From Punica granatum (Eukaryota; Streptophyta; Magnoliopsida; Myrtales; Lythraceae), in assembly GCF_007655135.1 (NCBI RefSeq), contig NC_045131.1, positions 25,590,001-25,654,000 on the forward strand: a stretch of DNA of 64,000 bases, in the 5' to 3' direction. A program made the position numbers and the translations under genes. Within the stretch, counting starts at the first letter, position 1. Every line of letters starts with the position of its first letter. This document shows, piece after piece, positions 47,413 through 59,420 of the stretch. Under the pieces are notes generated by a model. It was given only the letters and a program-made list of their open reading frames with translations. It had not been told where the DNA came from and made no database searches.

Positions 47413-49398
47413 TGTGCAGACCCGAATTTCATCTCGTCGAGGCCCGCATGTGTGCGTGCTGATCATAGGGGTTGGGAGTGTCCACCTTCCCAGTGACGCG
47501 TGACGGACACACTTGAGAATGAGTCGCCACTACCTGTTTACGATCTAAAAGTCAAGGGCCGGTGAGTTGTCCGGGCTAGGGGTAATGGATACACCTAGTT
47601 TGCTAAGGCATATTGTCTACGGAACTAAGGGTTCCAAGTTTTGGATTTTTATTACGTGCGGGCATATATCCCGCACACCCTATAAGTACTCTGATTTATC
47701 TAAGGTTTAACATTTTTAATTTATTTATCACGTTCGTTAGGTTTCGCTCGACTCGCCCGGTTTGACACCGTAAATCGTGAAAATCATCGATTCGGTTTAA
47801 GGAACCGAAAGAGGAGCGGATCCTCGGGTCAAGGGATCTTTCCACCGTCCTCGCATCTCGGCTAACCTAGCCATGCACCATGTGGACCCGACCTATGACT
47901 CGTGTGGTCCCACTCGTCTTAGCGACCCGTAAACCGACTTGACCGATTCTAACTCTCGAATCTTACGTTTTCGATCGAGATCGTTGCAAGGATAAATGTA
48001 CAAATAAATCTCTCACAAATGGACTCTCAAATAAAAATTACAAATTACAACAACGAGATCCCAATAGGTTTTCGCTTGATCAATATTCCGCTCCAGCTCA
48101 CCGTGTGATTTGAAATGGCGAAACAGAAATTCATGCGACGCGGGCTCATGAGAGCTGGAGGTCTGGTCCTACCGAACCAACGGGTCTCAGGAGAATTGAA
48201 TGGTACTCAAGATAGTCGGGAGACCAGTCAAGCTTCCAGGTGATTGTTTAACTTGTTTCGTACATCCCCGACCCGAGTCATCCTCCGCTTGGATACCAAT
48301 GGGGTCGAAATGGTGACTCGAGGCTAGACCTCATTCCGTACTCGGGTCGCATGCACTCAGTGGGTGGGGACGTTGGACCCCGTCAGGGGCGGAGCCAAAA
48401 ATAAAGTTCAAGGGGGGCAAATTAAAAGTTTTGGGGCAAAATTCAAATAATAAAATAATTTAGGGGGGGCATTGATGGTTTTTTAGGGGCAAAAGTTGAA
48501 ATTTTTACAAATTTATATGTGAAATTTTTAAGAAATGGAAAAGTCAGGGGGGGCAATTTCCTCCCCTAGAGCCTTAATGGCTCCGCCCCTGGACCCTGTG
48601 ATCGATGGTTCGAGGCATTGGACCCTGTGTGAATCGTGTCCTATGAAATCGAGCTCGACCCTTGAGAAAACAGCTAAAAACAAATAAAAATTAGATAAAA
48701 ACAAACAAGGCAGATGAAAGCAAATAAAATAGAAAATTAGTGTGAATTTAAGTGTCGTGTTTACGTGATTATTAGATTACGGGGTTGCTTAACACAATCA
48801 CGTTTCAACCTTAAACAAACAAAACAGAACTAATGCATGCGGCGAATCAGCCATGGGCTACCCCGAAAGGGCATGCAGCATTTGAGTTTGTTTAGAAAAG
48901 ACTTGATAGACATGATATCTACCGTCAAGCCCTGAATGTGTGGGTTTCTTTTAAATTATTTTGTTTTTTGATGCTGATGGATTAACAGATTATGACAAAA
49001 GTGTGTTTTGCTTAAAACCTAAAACCTAGGGTTTTGTCCCGCCCGTTCCCCTGTTTTTATCATGTCGAGTGTATGATTAGTCTAGTTTTATGTTATATAG
49101 CAAATGAAACCCATCTAAGCACAAGCTTAAGGAAATGGAAACACCACGGGAGTGCCAAGGTCTCTACTCATGTCCTATATTAGGCTGGACAACCTTTCAT
49201 GAGCCTTCCCTACCCACGCCTCTGGTCCACATTACTAAGCGCCCGAGTCTACGTCAGAATGACAAAAACACTTCGGTCAGAAAAAAGAGGGCTATGCATA
49301 TGAGACTTGGGCCTGCACGGGCTGCCCATAGTAACTCGTGACTCGAAGTGTTTCGATCACTCTAACCCTAGGGTTGTCAGTAAATCATAAATTGATAA
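47413..49398 (-). mobile_element. LTR of an Ogre-like element, antisense, first part
   Basis: Starts TGTGCAGACCCGAATTTC, matching the reverse complement of the 3' end of the LTRs at 49399-53073 and 59421-63411. Shared phrases in order: GAGTGTCCACCTTCCC, CACTACCTGTTTAC, GGGCCGGTGAGTTG, CACCGTAAAT, GCTCACCGTGTG and CTGAATGTGTGGGT, then ACAGATTATGACAAAA. Divergence is much higher than between the two later LTRs, so this is an older or sister family copy on the opposite strand. It breaks off at 49398 where the 14-kb element inserted and resumes at 63412. It interrupts copia sequence at 47412. Confidence 0.85.
48384..48591. mobile_element. hAT-type MITE, 208 bp, inside the antisense LTR
   Basis: Terminal inverted repeats CAGGGGCGGAGCCA and TGGCTCCGCCCCTG, with 8-bp flanks GACCCCGT (48376-48383) and GACCCTGT (48592-48599). 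These ends and the 8-bp duplication are typical of hAT elements. The interior is rich in GGGGGGCAA and ATTT runs and is non-coding. Confidence 0.92.
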
Positions 49399-52300
49399 TG
49401 TCAGTACCCCATTTTGGTCCACCGGCTCTAGGATATGACATCGACAAGGCTCTCGACTAGGGTTCCACAACTCTAACAAAAAATGGCAAGGGCAACATAT
49501 GGAATTTTGTAGCACAAACAATTGATCCCGAAGAGTAAGGCACGAATTATCGATATTCGAATCGAAAGCAGTGGACAAAGGGAATATCACGTCTCTGTAT
49601 CATTTTCTTCTGTGAGAACGACTATCTTTGTGGATCCTAGAACCAAGTTCGATATTTTTAGATCAAGGTTTGGTGAGTCGGGGACATTTCAATGCAAAAA
49701 TCACGTCGAGAGCCCATTTGAACAAAAAGATAAAATTCGTGGGAGCTGGGGCGCCCAAATAGTGAATACAACAGCTCGAGCATGGGATTCGACGCATTAT
49801 ATCATGCTCAATCCTGAACCTAAAAGGGTGAATTCCATATGCGTAACCTAGGAAATAGAGTTAGGTTCAATTTGACGGGTCATTCGTTCCAAGATTCAAT
49901 ACGGAGAGAGAGTTATGAATTTTTGAGCTCACCATGCCCGAAACTGTTAAACCGAGAAAAACTCTCCCAGTCAATGGAGAAAATCCATAAAAAATTCAAT
50001 TTTTTGTATTTTCAAGCATGGTCAACGTTATTGGATTCCTAATTCACTTAAGATTCAGAAAAAAAAAATAGGACATGTTTTCGGCTAGATTAGTACAAAA
50101 TCGAATATGTTCTCATAGATCAAAACCAAATCTCCCGGTTCGGGCCAGCTGTCAAAGAAAAATTGTTTCGGGAACTTCCCGAGGTCAAACGATCTTCAAA
50201 TTTTACGAGGATGTTCCCAACTCATGTAGAGATCAAGAAAAAATATCAGATAGCGTAAAAGGTTCATGATAAATTCAGGAAAATTTGGGATGTTCAGGTC
50301 AGCGCATGGACTGTTGGTGACAGCACCCTGACTTCTCTCCTCCAGCTGCCTCCTTTCCTCTCAACCCTCACCTCATTCCCGAAAAACAAAAACCCCTAAG
50401 GCACTCTCTCGGAAACCCTAGCCGCAACTTCCCCTGGGTTGCTCCCGAATCCTCCCATTGATTCTCCCTGAACTCCCTCTGGGCTGCGTAACGGTAGGCA
50501 GACCAGACCCGACCCTAGTCTCCTCCTCTCTGATCGTCTCTCTCTCTCTCGCACCTTCTCAGTTTCGGCACAAACACAAATAGAGAGTAACCTCAGCATT
50601 TCCAAAACCATTCCTACCTTCTTCTTCCTTCCCTCGGTGACTCCCAGTGAAAAAAAAAAAGAACAACAGCAGCAACTACGAGCTTGAAAGATACGTTTGT
50701 ACAAGCACCTGATGTGATTCAGCTTCGAGCTCATACCCCCTGGGACCTTCTTCGACCAGCAGCTGCAACCAGCTCGTGGGCTATGCTGTTCCGCAACTCC
50801 GGTGAGCTTATTCGATCTCTATTTTAGCTGGTTTTGTATAGCTATGATATGCAATGATTTCTTGGTTGATTTGGAGGACGTTTGGCTCGATTTTGATGAG
50901 TAAAAGACATGTTTGTGATGAAGGCTTAGTTACCCGACGATTTCTTGATTAATTTGGAGTCATTTAGCTTGATTTCCTTAGATTGAGGTCGAGTCTATGA
51001 TAGTGGCTGAGCTGAGAAATGATTGTTGGTTCGATTAAGATGGTTCTAGCTTGATTTCAATGCTTAGAGATTACGTTAAGAGTATGGACTGAGCTGTATT
51101 TCGTTTTCTTTTACGGCTTTATGGAAGTTTGCATGGTTCTAAGAGCATAAATCCTCGTTTTGATATAGTGGCCGAGTTATGATACAGTTCTTTCATGGTT
51201 TCGAGCTCATTTGGTATGAATCGGTTGACTTTTGGTTGGGTCTAAGGCATGGGCTGAACGAGATGATGCTTTATTGATCAGGTTGAGGTCCTTTAGCATA
51301 ATTTAGATGATTTGTGATGGGACTATGGTACGGACTGAATTGCTTGATGGTTCTCTGTTCGGTATAAGCACATTCGACATAATATTGAAGGCCATACGTT
51401 AAAATTAATTGTGCGGCTGAATTGAGCGATTATGGATGTGCTGTAACTTCATTGCTTGCTGGTCTGTCTAGATTTTGATCCTTAAAGACTTGTTTTGGCC
51501 GCCTTCAAGTCATTACATGAGTTGTTATTGTGTCCATATGTCGTAGTATCGACTTTCTTAACCTTTTATGTCATTCCGGGTGCTAGGAAGTCAAGTCATT
51601 GGGACTTTAAAGTCGTGACCAGATTTCAATGGTGGTCTTGGAACTCATTTCATTAGCCTTATTCTCGATCTTGTTCATGGCTCGCATATTTGCTTTTGTC
51701 CCGCTTCTCCCGTGTTTGTTTCTTGTCTTGCATGTCTCATGAGAGGAGAAGAAAGGCGAGATATAAGAAGATATTTGGCCAATGCCGATGGAGCTCCAAG
51801 ACGACGTGGAGACTCACCTAGGCTTAGGCTGATTCTCGACTTGAAGGCTCGAAACTCACAAACTAAAGCATTCGGCATATTTTAATTAAACTCAATAATT
51901 CCACGTACGGGGAAAGAGACGTGTAATTGGGCTAAATAATTTAAGCAAAATGCATAAATTGATAAATTATTGGTAACCGCGCCGATAATTGAAGGACAAG
52001 TTCTTCTGTCATAAAATGCAGAATTTGACTAATTGTGCATTCGGCATAATCAAACACGGGTAAATAGGCAAAATGGGATAGATTTTGGTTTTTAGGCGAA
52101 AACATTTTTGTCATAATCTGTAAAAGCCACATCATCACGGTACAAAATAATTTAAAAATAACCCACACATTTGAGACGTGATTACAGACATCGTGTTTGT
52201 CAGGTCCACTAAAATAACGTCAAATGCTACATGCCCCCTCCATCATCCTGTTTGCCTGTTTAGGGTAAGAATTCGCTTGCCAAGTAACCCCGGTGCATAA

Positions 52301-53073
52301 CCTGATAAATCACGTAAACACGGCATTTAAAACACAACTTATCTGTATTCATATGTTTTTATCTGTTTTTGTCTGTTTTCATATGCTTTTGTCTATTTTT
52401 CTCTGCTTTTGTGGCGAGTCGAGCTTGATCCTTTAGGATGCGATTCATATGGGGTCCAACGCCCCTAACCGTCGATCACGGGATCTAATTCCCCAATTAC
52501 TGAACGCGCATATTAATTTCAATTTCAGTCTTTTCAAACTACACGGTGAGCACGAGTGGAATAATGACCAAATGCGAACCGATCGGGATTCAGTCATTGT
52601 AATTTGTATTTTTATTTGAGAGAGCAATGTGAAGGTTTAATGTTGTACATTTATTTATGTAAGAATCCCGGACGGAGAGCGGACGGTCGGAGTGTTTCCT
52701 CGAATTTACGGTGTCAAAACGGGCGAGCCAAGTGCAACCCTAAATCATGCGGTAAATAAATAAAATGGCAAGCCTAGCAAGCTAGAGTACCGAAAGGGCG
52801 TGTGGGATATAGGCCCACACGTAATAGAACCTCCGAATTCAGAATTTCAGGTTCCGTACAGTCTATTGCCTTAGAATACACCTATACTAGGTGTATCCTA
52901 TACCCCTAGATCCGGGCAACTCACCGGCCCTCGACCTTCGGGTTGTAAACAGGTAGTGGTGACTCCTTCTCATGTGCGTCTGTCGGGCGTCCCCGGGAAG
53001 GTGGACACTCCCAAGCCGCGTTGCATAACAGCGAGCATGCGTGCCCCGACAAGACGAAATTCGGATGCGCACA
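49399..53073 (+). repeat. Left LTR of the 14-kb element (3675 bp)
   Basis: Collinear with the right LTR except for a deletion of about 310 bp at about 51848, relative to 61868-62177. Within it, 50330-50830 looks like a genic leader: CT-rich, a telo-box-like GGAAACCCTAGCC near 50410, then CTCCGGTGAGC near 50800, resembling a splice donor. No protein-coding frame was recognised. Confidence 0.95.
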
Positions 53074-53076
53074 GCT

Positions 53077-53094
53077 TGGCGACTCCACTGGGGA
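53077..53094 (+). other. Primer-binding site, tRNA-Arg type
   Basis: TGGCGACTCCACTGGGGA lies 3 nt after the left LTR end. This is the primer site reported for Ogre-type Ty3/gypsy elements. Confidence 0.85.
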
Positions 53095-56000
53095 CACTTA
53101 GAGGTTTCAGGCTCGTTCTCGCTTGCTTTGTTTGCTTGTTTATTTATCGCTTTCAGCAATTTTCCGCTTATCTACTTTACGCATTTTTATTTCCCGCACA
53201 TGCATTGCATATAATACTAGCTTCTAGGTACCTATAGGTCGCGTCCCACGACCGGTATTAGGAGCATAGGTAAGATAGGGGATCGAAGTAGGGGTACGGC
53301 GCGCAGTTCGACTGCCGCTTAGGTCTTGAAAAGAATCCCGCTCGATTTCAAGGAATTGACACCTTTGAATCGAGGACCCCCATCCCTAGATAGCACGGTC
53401 CCTGTAGCACTAAAACCATGCATTTTGCAGAAGCTCCATGCCATCCTCCAACCCGGCTTTGACAAACAGTCCATCGAGTCGGCCTGCATGCCACTTGAGT
53501 CTTTTCTGTTTCAAGAGCGATGTACCTTGTAATTTGTACTAAGCCGTGGGCATTTACTTCCTTCGCACACATGCATCATCTGTTTTACGAAATTAGGGTG
53601 TCATTCATATGAACGAGTGCTAAGTCGATCTTCCTTTCGTCTTGGTAAGAGACGCCTCACTCGGCCTCTTGCTCGCACCTCGATTGAGCCCGCCAATCTA
53701 CGAGGACCTCACCGACTCGCCACAGGATGTATGCCACACGTCTCCCAGGACACCCTTTCCTTTGAGCACAACCACTATGATTGACCTCACCAACACTAGG
53801 ACCGATCATTGAGAGATTGCTGAGAGATGAGGAATTCATCGGCCAACCACAACTTCAAAAGGAACCTGCACGAGCGAACGCCGTCCTGAAGAGGTCTAGG
53901 AAGAAGGCTCATAGAGGCCCACACATGCGCTCTATGATAGATGTCTCCACAAGGCCCTCGCTTAGAACCGGTGCTTTCCAATGCCGCGCTCGCTCAAACT
54001 TTGAGTGTGGGAGAAGATCGGCTTAGGGCTTTATTTTACAAAATTTACATTGTACTTTGAACTTTTTGAGTCAATGTGAATGACGGCATTAGTTTTGGAA
54101 AACTCACGCATCGCATGCATCCTACTCATTTACTGTTTTGCATAACAATTAACATCTCACCATACAAGTGAGTGAAGACCTCCTTCGCAGGTAGACTAAC
54201 CGCGACCTTCACCCTCCTTCCACGGCAAGGCGAGCCATGGCCCGAGGACCGATGCACTTTCCTTGGCAAAGCTAGCTTCTCTCTAATCCCACGCAACCAA
54301 GCGTCATCGCGTGATCGCACACGTCTCTTCGCGCAACTAAGCACATCCACCAGCATAACCGAGTGCTTCCTTCCGCGTCGTGCGAGTATGCCTCCACCTT
54401 GCCCATGCACACACCCCCGGCGCGCTCCCACGACGCCTACCAGGCTAGTTCTATCCCCTACGCTCTTGCGTGAAAATTACGAACATAGTTTGCTCCTTTA
54501 TCTTTCCCCTTTTCCCATTGCAGGAAATAACCGACAAGAAGGCAACCTGAATTCCAAATGACCACAATCGAGACAGAAAACACTTCTCTGCTATCTTCCT
54601 GGACTCCAAACACTGAAGACCAACCCTTCCTCCACGAAAGATCACAGGCGACAGCTCCAACAATCATAGTATGTCCCAGCCCACTCGCCACGGGGCTTCC
54701 AGCACGATCACACTGCCGATCGAAGAATGGGCCCAACCCACCCTCCGCTATGGCCACCAACCTACTACCGGGGCAACACACACTCTCCTTCAAATGCTCT
54801 TTTACATTTATTCGCATTTCCAAACAAGCTCTCAGCATAAACGAACCATTCAAGGGGCACTTGAACAGTCTCGAAGACGCCCTATTGGTTTTGTTGGACC
54901 TGTCCGACTCGCATGTCCCAATGGGACTTGGCTCTTCGAGCTTTCCCTAGGACGGCTGCGCAGACCAACCAGCAATCGGGAAAAGTACAACTATGCAGTT
55001 CCCAGACACAGTCTAACCGCTCCAGCGTGGCGATGACCGGACTCCCGAAATTGAGTGTCCCCCCACGCGCGGCACGCCATGGGTCGCGCGCTGGATGAGG
55101 GAATTTCCCATAGATCCACCTTACATTTCTTACCACATATTTCACCGTATAATCACCTAATACATCATCTTCTTTGTCATCCTTCACAGGGGCACGCCGG
55201 CTACAAGCAAAGAACGATACACGGGTTCACACCTCCACGAGAACTTCTATCGAGTCTCTCTCCTTATACTTCGATAGGAAAGAGGCTCGATGCGGTAGTA
55301 CCCCCCTTTTAACGAAGCCGAAGACAAAAACGACTGAGTGAGCCACATGCTATCAACCCAACTATCTCAGTCGATGGCAAGCATGGCCCCCGAAGCAAAG
55401 AACGTACGCCGACTTCAAGAGCACCTATCCTCCTAGGGGATCCCTCCACGGGAGCGACAAGACACGGTCAGGAACGGCATCTGACGCAGACCACGAAGAC
55501 CAGGGCATCCGCGTTCAACACTCATGCCGGGGCAACCTCGGTCGCCTGCACCCCAGGGCAAATCTTGTTTTTCTTTTTAGACGATAGGGGAAATCATTTG
55601 TAAAGTTTGCAAGGACGAGCATCACGAAGTTCGGCTTCCGAATATCTAGGAGCCAAATCTCCATGAAAGGCCGGCCCTCACGAAATAGGGTAAGGCACAC
55701 CAAAGCGACCACGCAATGCTAAGTCGATGAGTTTCTAATAAATACACGGGGTACAAAACAAACCCTAACTGCAAGAAAAAAACATAGCGGAAAGAAGTGG
55801 GAAAAACCCGCCAATGAAGAGAGAGAGAAAAGACGCGGGAAAAATCCGCCAATGAACAAAACAAGGCACCGCAGAGATATAAAACTCCAGCACCGCCAAT
55901 TCGAAAGAGAAATCAACAAAGCCCGACAAAAGGAGAGCAGCAAACGCAACTCTCGACGGAAATAGAACGCAACGCACTCGGAGGTCGAATCCTTCGAACC

Positions 56001-57950
56001 CTTCGCCCTTGCAAACTCAAGAGACAAAAGAATCGAGCTCACTAGGTCGAAAACCCATCGCGGCGACCTAGGCAAAAACTAGGCAAGAGAGATGCACGAC
56101 TGAAAATGCCGAGGCGGGCAGTCGTGGCAAAAGGAGAGTTCATCCCTTTTAGGTTGAGAGGTACGGCCCTGAGGTGGGTAGCTGTAGCAAAAAGAGAGCA
56201 AAACAAGAGATAAACAAAACAGTCACCCTAGGCTCTCGCACACTGCGCGGACCAAGAATCCCCAAGGAAAATGGCCAGGTTATCTAGTCAAACACAATCC
56301 CCGATCGGCTTTCCTGCACGACTCAACTGTCCAAGGCGAATTCTTCCTCAAGCACAGCGGGCGACCAAGCACGCAATCCAAGCAGTTCAAGACAACCAAC
56401 ACCAATCGGAGGATGGAAGAGAAAGGGGGTACATCTCACTGAAGGCGTGAATCCGTGTATCCTTTTAGCTTGGGGCAACATGCTCCTCATGCTTTCTCTT
56501 TTCTCTCGACTCATAAATGACTCTAAATGGGTCATGGCCACCCTACAATTGGCTACCACAAAGCCAAAATCCTAGACACTCATCTCTGGGAGTCAAGTCA
56601 TAACACTTTGGAAATGAATAGACTGAGGTCTAACCAAATTTGCACAGAAATCCCCACGTGGGTCACAAGCGCAGCCGCCTTACGATACCTTGACGAGAAG
56701 GGTCCTAAGCCGACGGGCCCGTCGAATAATCGACAGAGCCGCTAGGGCATCATTGAAAATGTCTCGATATGCTCGTGCATGGCTAACAGGAGCCTTGGAG
56801 GCCTCACATTGACGCCTTCGAAATGGGATCTCATTCGCATCGCCAAAGCAAAAACTCTCTACGGGTCGCCCAGGCGACCCAAAACTGAAGAACATACGTC
56901 GCGAACACATCCTTTTACCTCTGCTTATAAATTGATAGTAATCCCATGACTTACTAATAATGTCAGGATCACAGGTACAACAAGCGCAAGAACTACGACA
57001 GACTCTGATCCCCTGTCCATGAGGGTATGTAAGCGCTCCCAGAGCTTGAGTCCCGCATCGCAAGACGCCGGTCCCTAGCGAATGAACAACCACCCCAACT
57101 GGCGAACGAGCAACCGCCCCAGGCGGAGCAATGAGCAACCGCCTCGCAAAGCAAAAGTCTCAGTGGCGAGACCAGGGCATTCCCAGCAAGCAATCGCTTC
57201 AGCGGCGAGACCAGCTGCTAGCAAGAGTAACAAACAATCGATCCAACAGCAAAGTCGGTTTCCAGCGAATCAAACACACAACCGCCCCAGGGGAAAGTAG
57301 GCCTCCAGCAAAGCACAACCATCCCGGCAGCAAAGCAAGCCTTTAGCAAAGCACAACCATCCCAGCAAGGTCGGCATCCGACAGAGTAACGAGCAACCAC
57401 CCCAGTGACGAGGCTGGCTTCCGGCAGATCAAACACACACCGCCCTAGGGACAAGGCACCAACGAAGCAACTTTGTCCCGGCAGCAACGCCCGCCTCCGG
57501 CAGATCAACACATTTGGGGGTAGCATCAGCCATGCACATTCAGCGTACACCACCATCCACATGACTAATGAAAAGTGGTGCCCATCTCTGTGGGAGAGCC
57601 ACGTGCGATCCTCACTTCCCACCGAGACAAGATGTGCCTTGGTCCCGAGAGTCAGTCCGACCCACAGCACCGCCTCACTACGACAACATTCACAAGCAAC
57701 AGCATCCCCGGTGTGAGCATGCAGATCTTGAAAGGTTGTCTCTCCCTGATGGACTCATGTCTGCCTCATGCGACAAGACGTAATTCCAATCTGAGCGGAT
57801 GGCCCTCAAGGAGACACACAACGCTTACCATTGTGCCATCATAAACATAATCTGAACTCAAATTTGACGAATCAGAGTCATCTCTTTCCGGCGCCACGCG
57901 TCGTACCCTAACACTAGTCGTTACTTCTGCATTCCCTGCATTTTCGCATC
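53095..57950 (+). other. Interior of the 14-kb element, no recognisable protein
   Basis: About 4.9 kb with overlapping open frames up to 152 codons on both strands, none showing a retroelement or host domain. Short imperfect direct repeats occur at 55796-55860 (GGGAAAAACCCGCCAATGAA and GGGAAAAATCCGCCAATGAA) and 56105-56200. At 57080-57520 an irregular array repeats phrases such as GAGCAACCGCC, GCAAAGCACAACCATCCC and GGCGAGACCAG. If gag or pol was once here it has been replaced, not merely decayed, because no motif remains. Confidence 0.7.
57080..57520 (+). repeat. Irregular short tandem repeats in the element interior
   Basis: Imperfect units of about 30-45 nt built from GCAAAGCACAACCATCCC, GCCTCCGGCAGATCAA/GCTTCCGGCAGATCAA and GGAGCAATGAGCAACCGCC. 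Unit length is variable, unlike the regular 29-nt array that follows. Confidence 0.55.
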
Positions 57951-57952
57951 AT

Positions 57953-59275
57953 GCCCACCTTTACAGCTTTCAGGACTTCGTGTCCATCTTTACTGCTTGT
58001 CGGACTCTGTGTCCATCTTTATTGCTTTTCGGACTCCGTGTCCAGGACTCCATGTCCATCTTTACTGTTTTTCGGACTCCATTTCGGACTCCGTGTCCAT
58101 CTTTACTGTTTTTCGGACTCCGTGTCCATCTTTACTGCTTTCCGGACTCCGTGTCCATCTTTACTGCTTTTCGGACTCTGCGTCCAGGACTCCGTGTCCA
58201 CATCTTTACTGCTTTTCAGACTCCGCGTCCATCTTTACTGCTTTTCCTAGACTCTGTGTCCATCTTTACTGCTTTTCCTGGACTCTGTGTCCATCTTTAC
58301 TGCTTTTCGGACTCCGTGTCCAAGACTCAATGTCCATCTTTACTTCTTTCGGACTTCGTGTCCGCATTTACTACTTTTCGGACTTCGTGTCCTCATTTAC
58401 TTCTTTCCGGACTTCGTGTCCGCGTCTACTGCATTTCGGACTCCGTGTCCTCATTTACTGCTTTCCGGACTTCATGTCCGCATCTACTGCATTTCGGACT
58501 TCGTGTCCGCACTTACTGCATTTCAGACTTCGTGTCCGCACTTATTGCTTTTCGGACTTCGTGTCCTCACTTACTACTTTCCGGACTTCGTGTCCTCATT
58601 TACTGCTTTCCGGACTTCGTGTCCTCATATACTGCTTTCCGGACACGCTTTTCGGACTTCGTGTCCGCATTTGCTACTTTTTGGACTTCGTGTCCTCATT
58701 TGCTTCTTCTCGGACTTCGTGTCCTCATTTACTGCTTTTCGAACTTCGTGTCCGCATTTGCAGTTTGGACCTCGTGTCCACATTTACGGCTTTCCGGATT
58801 TCGTGTCCGCATATACTGCTTTCCGGACTTCGTATCCGCATTTACTACTTTTTGGACTTCGTGTCCTCATTTGCTTCTTCCCAGACTTCGTGTCCATATC
58901 TACTGCATTTCGGACTTCGTGTCCTCATTTATTGCATTCCGGACCTCGTGTCCACATCTACTGCTTTCCGGACTTTGTGTCCGCATTTACTATTTTTGGA
59001 CTTCGTGTCCTCATCTACCACTTTCGGACTTCGTGTCCGCATCTACTCCGTTTCGGACTTCATGTCCTCATTTATTGCTTTTAGGACATCGTGTCCGCAC
59101 CTACTCCGTTTCGGGCTTCATATCCTCATTTACTACGTTTCAGATTTCGTGCCCGCATTTACTGCATTTTGGACTTCGTGTTCACTTTTACTGCTTTTCG
59201 GACTTCGTGTCCTCATTGCTTTCTGAATTTCTTGTCCACATTTAATGTCCTTCAAGTATGCGTCCACATTTATTA
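57953..59275 (+). repeat. 29-nt minisatellite, about 45 copies, open in all three plus frames
   Basis: The unit is 29 nt: CGGACTTCGTGTCC, then [TG]CATTTACTGCTTTC. Two sub-types are spatially separated. About 57953-58350 is mostly CTCCGTGTCCATCTTTACTG, and 58350-59275 is mostly CTTCGTGTCC with CATTTACTG. The unit contains no TAA, TAG or TGA. Because 29 is not a multiple of 3, each frame cycles through all phases and yields the same 29-residue repeat (SDFVSSFTAFRTSC, then PHLLLSGLRVLIYCF). Open frames of 421, 409 and 265 codons result in three different phases. The minus strand has stops. It sits just before the right LTR, where Ogre/Tat elements often carry tandem repeats. Confidence 0.95.
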
Positions 59276-59407
59276 ATTTATGGTTTTTACTATTTTGCAA
59301 CAGACCCACATATTAGCAAAAACGAGGAGAATTTTCAAACGGTCGCCAGGACCAAATGAGGTGCTTTTTATAGTCTTTGGTTGCATCCTCTATCCGAGCA
59401 AGTAACC

Positions 59408-59420
59408 AAAGAGGGCCAGC
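59408..59420 (+). other. Polypurine tract of the 14-kb element
   Basis: AAAGAGGGCCAGC immediately precedes the right LTR start TGTCAGC. It is purine-rich but interrupted, so the priming site is approximate. Confidence 0.5.

Noticed and set aside
53095..57950. Overlapping frames of up to 152 codons as gag or an extra Ogre ORF
   Set aside because: No zinc knuckle, capsid-like or protease motif was seen, and frames on both strands are equally open. A profile search would be needed to revive this.
57980..59245. A 421-codon open frame as a host protein gene
   Set aside because: It is an all-frame by-product of a 29-nt tandem array inside a retroelement; two other frames are equally open. It is reported as a repeat with a testable question instead.
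57953..59275. A CRISPR array
   Set aside because: The 29-nt units are contiguous with no unique spacers, and the DNA is eukaryotic.
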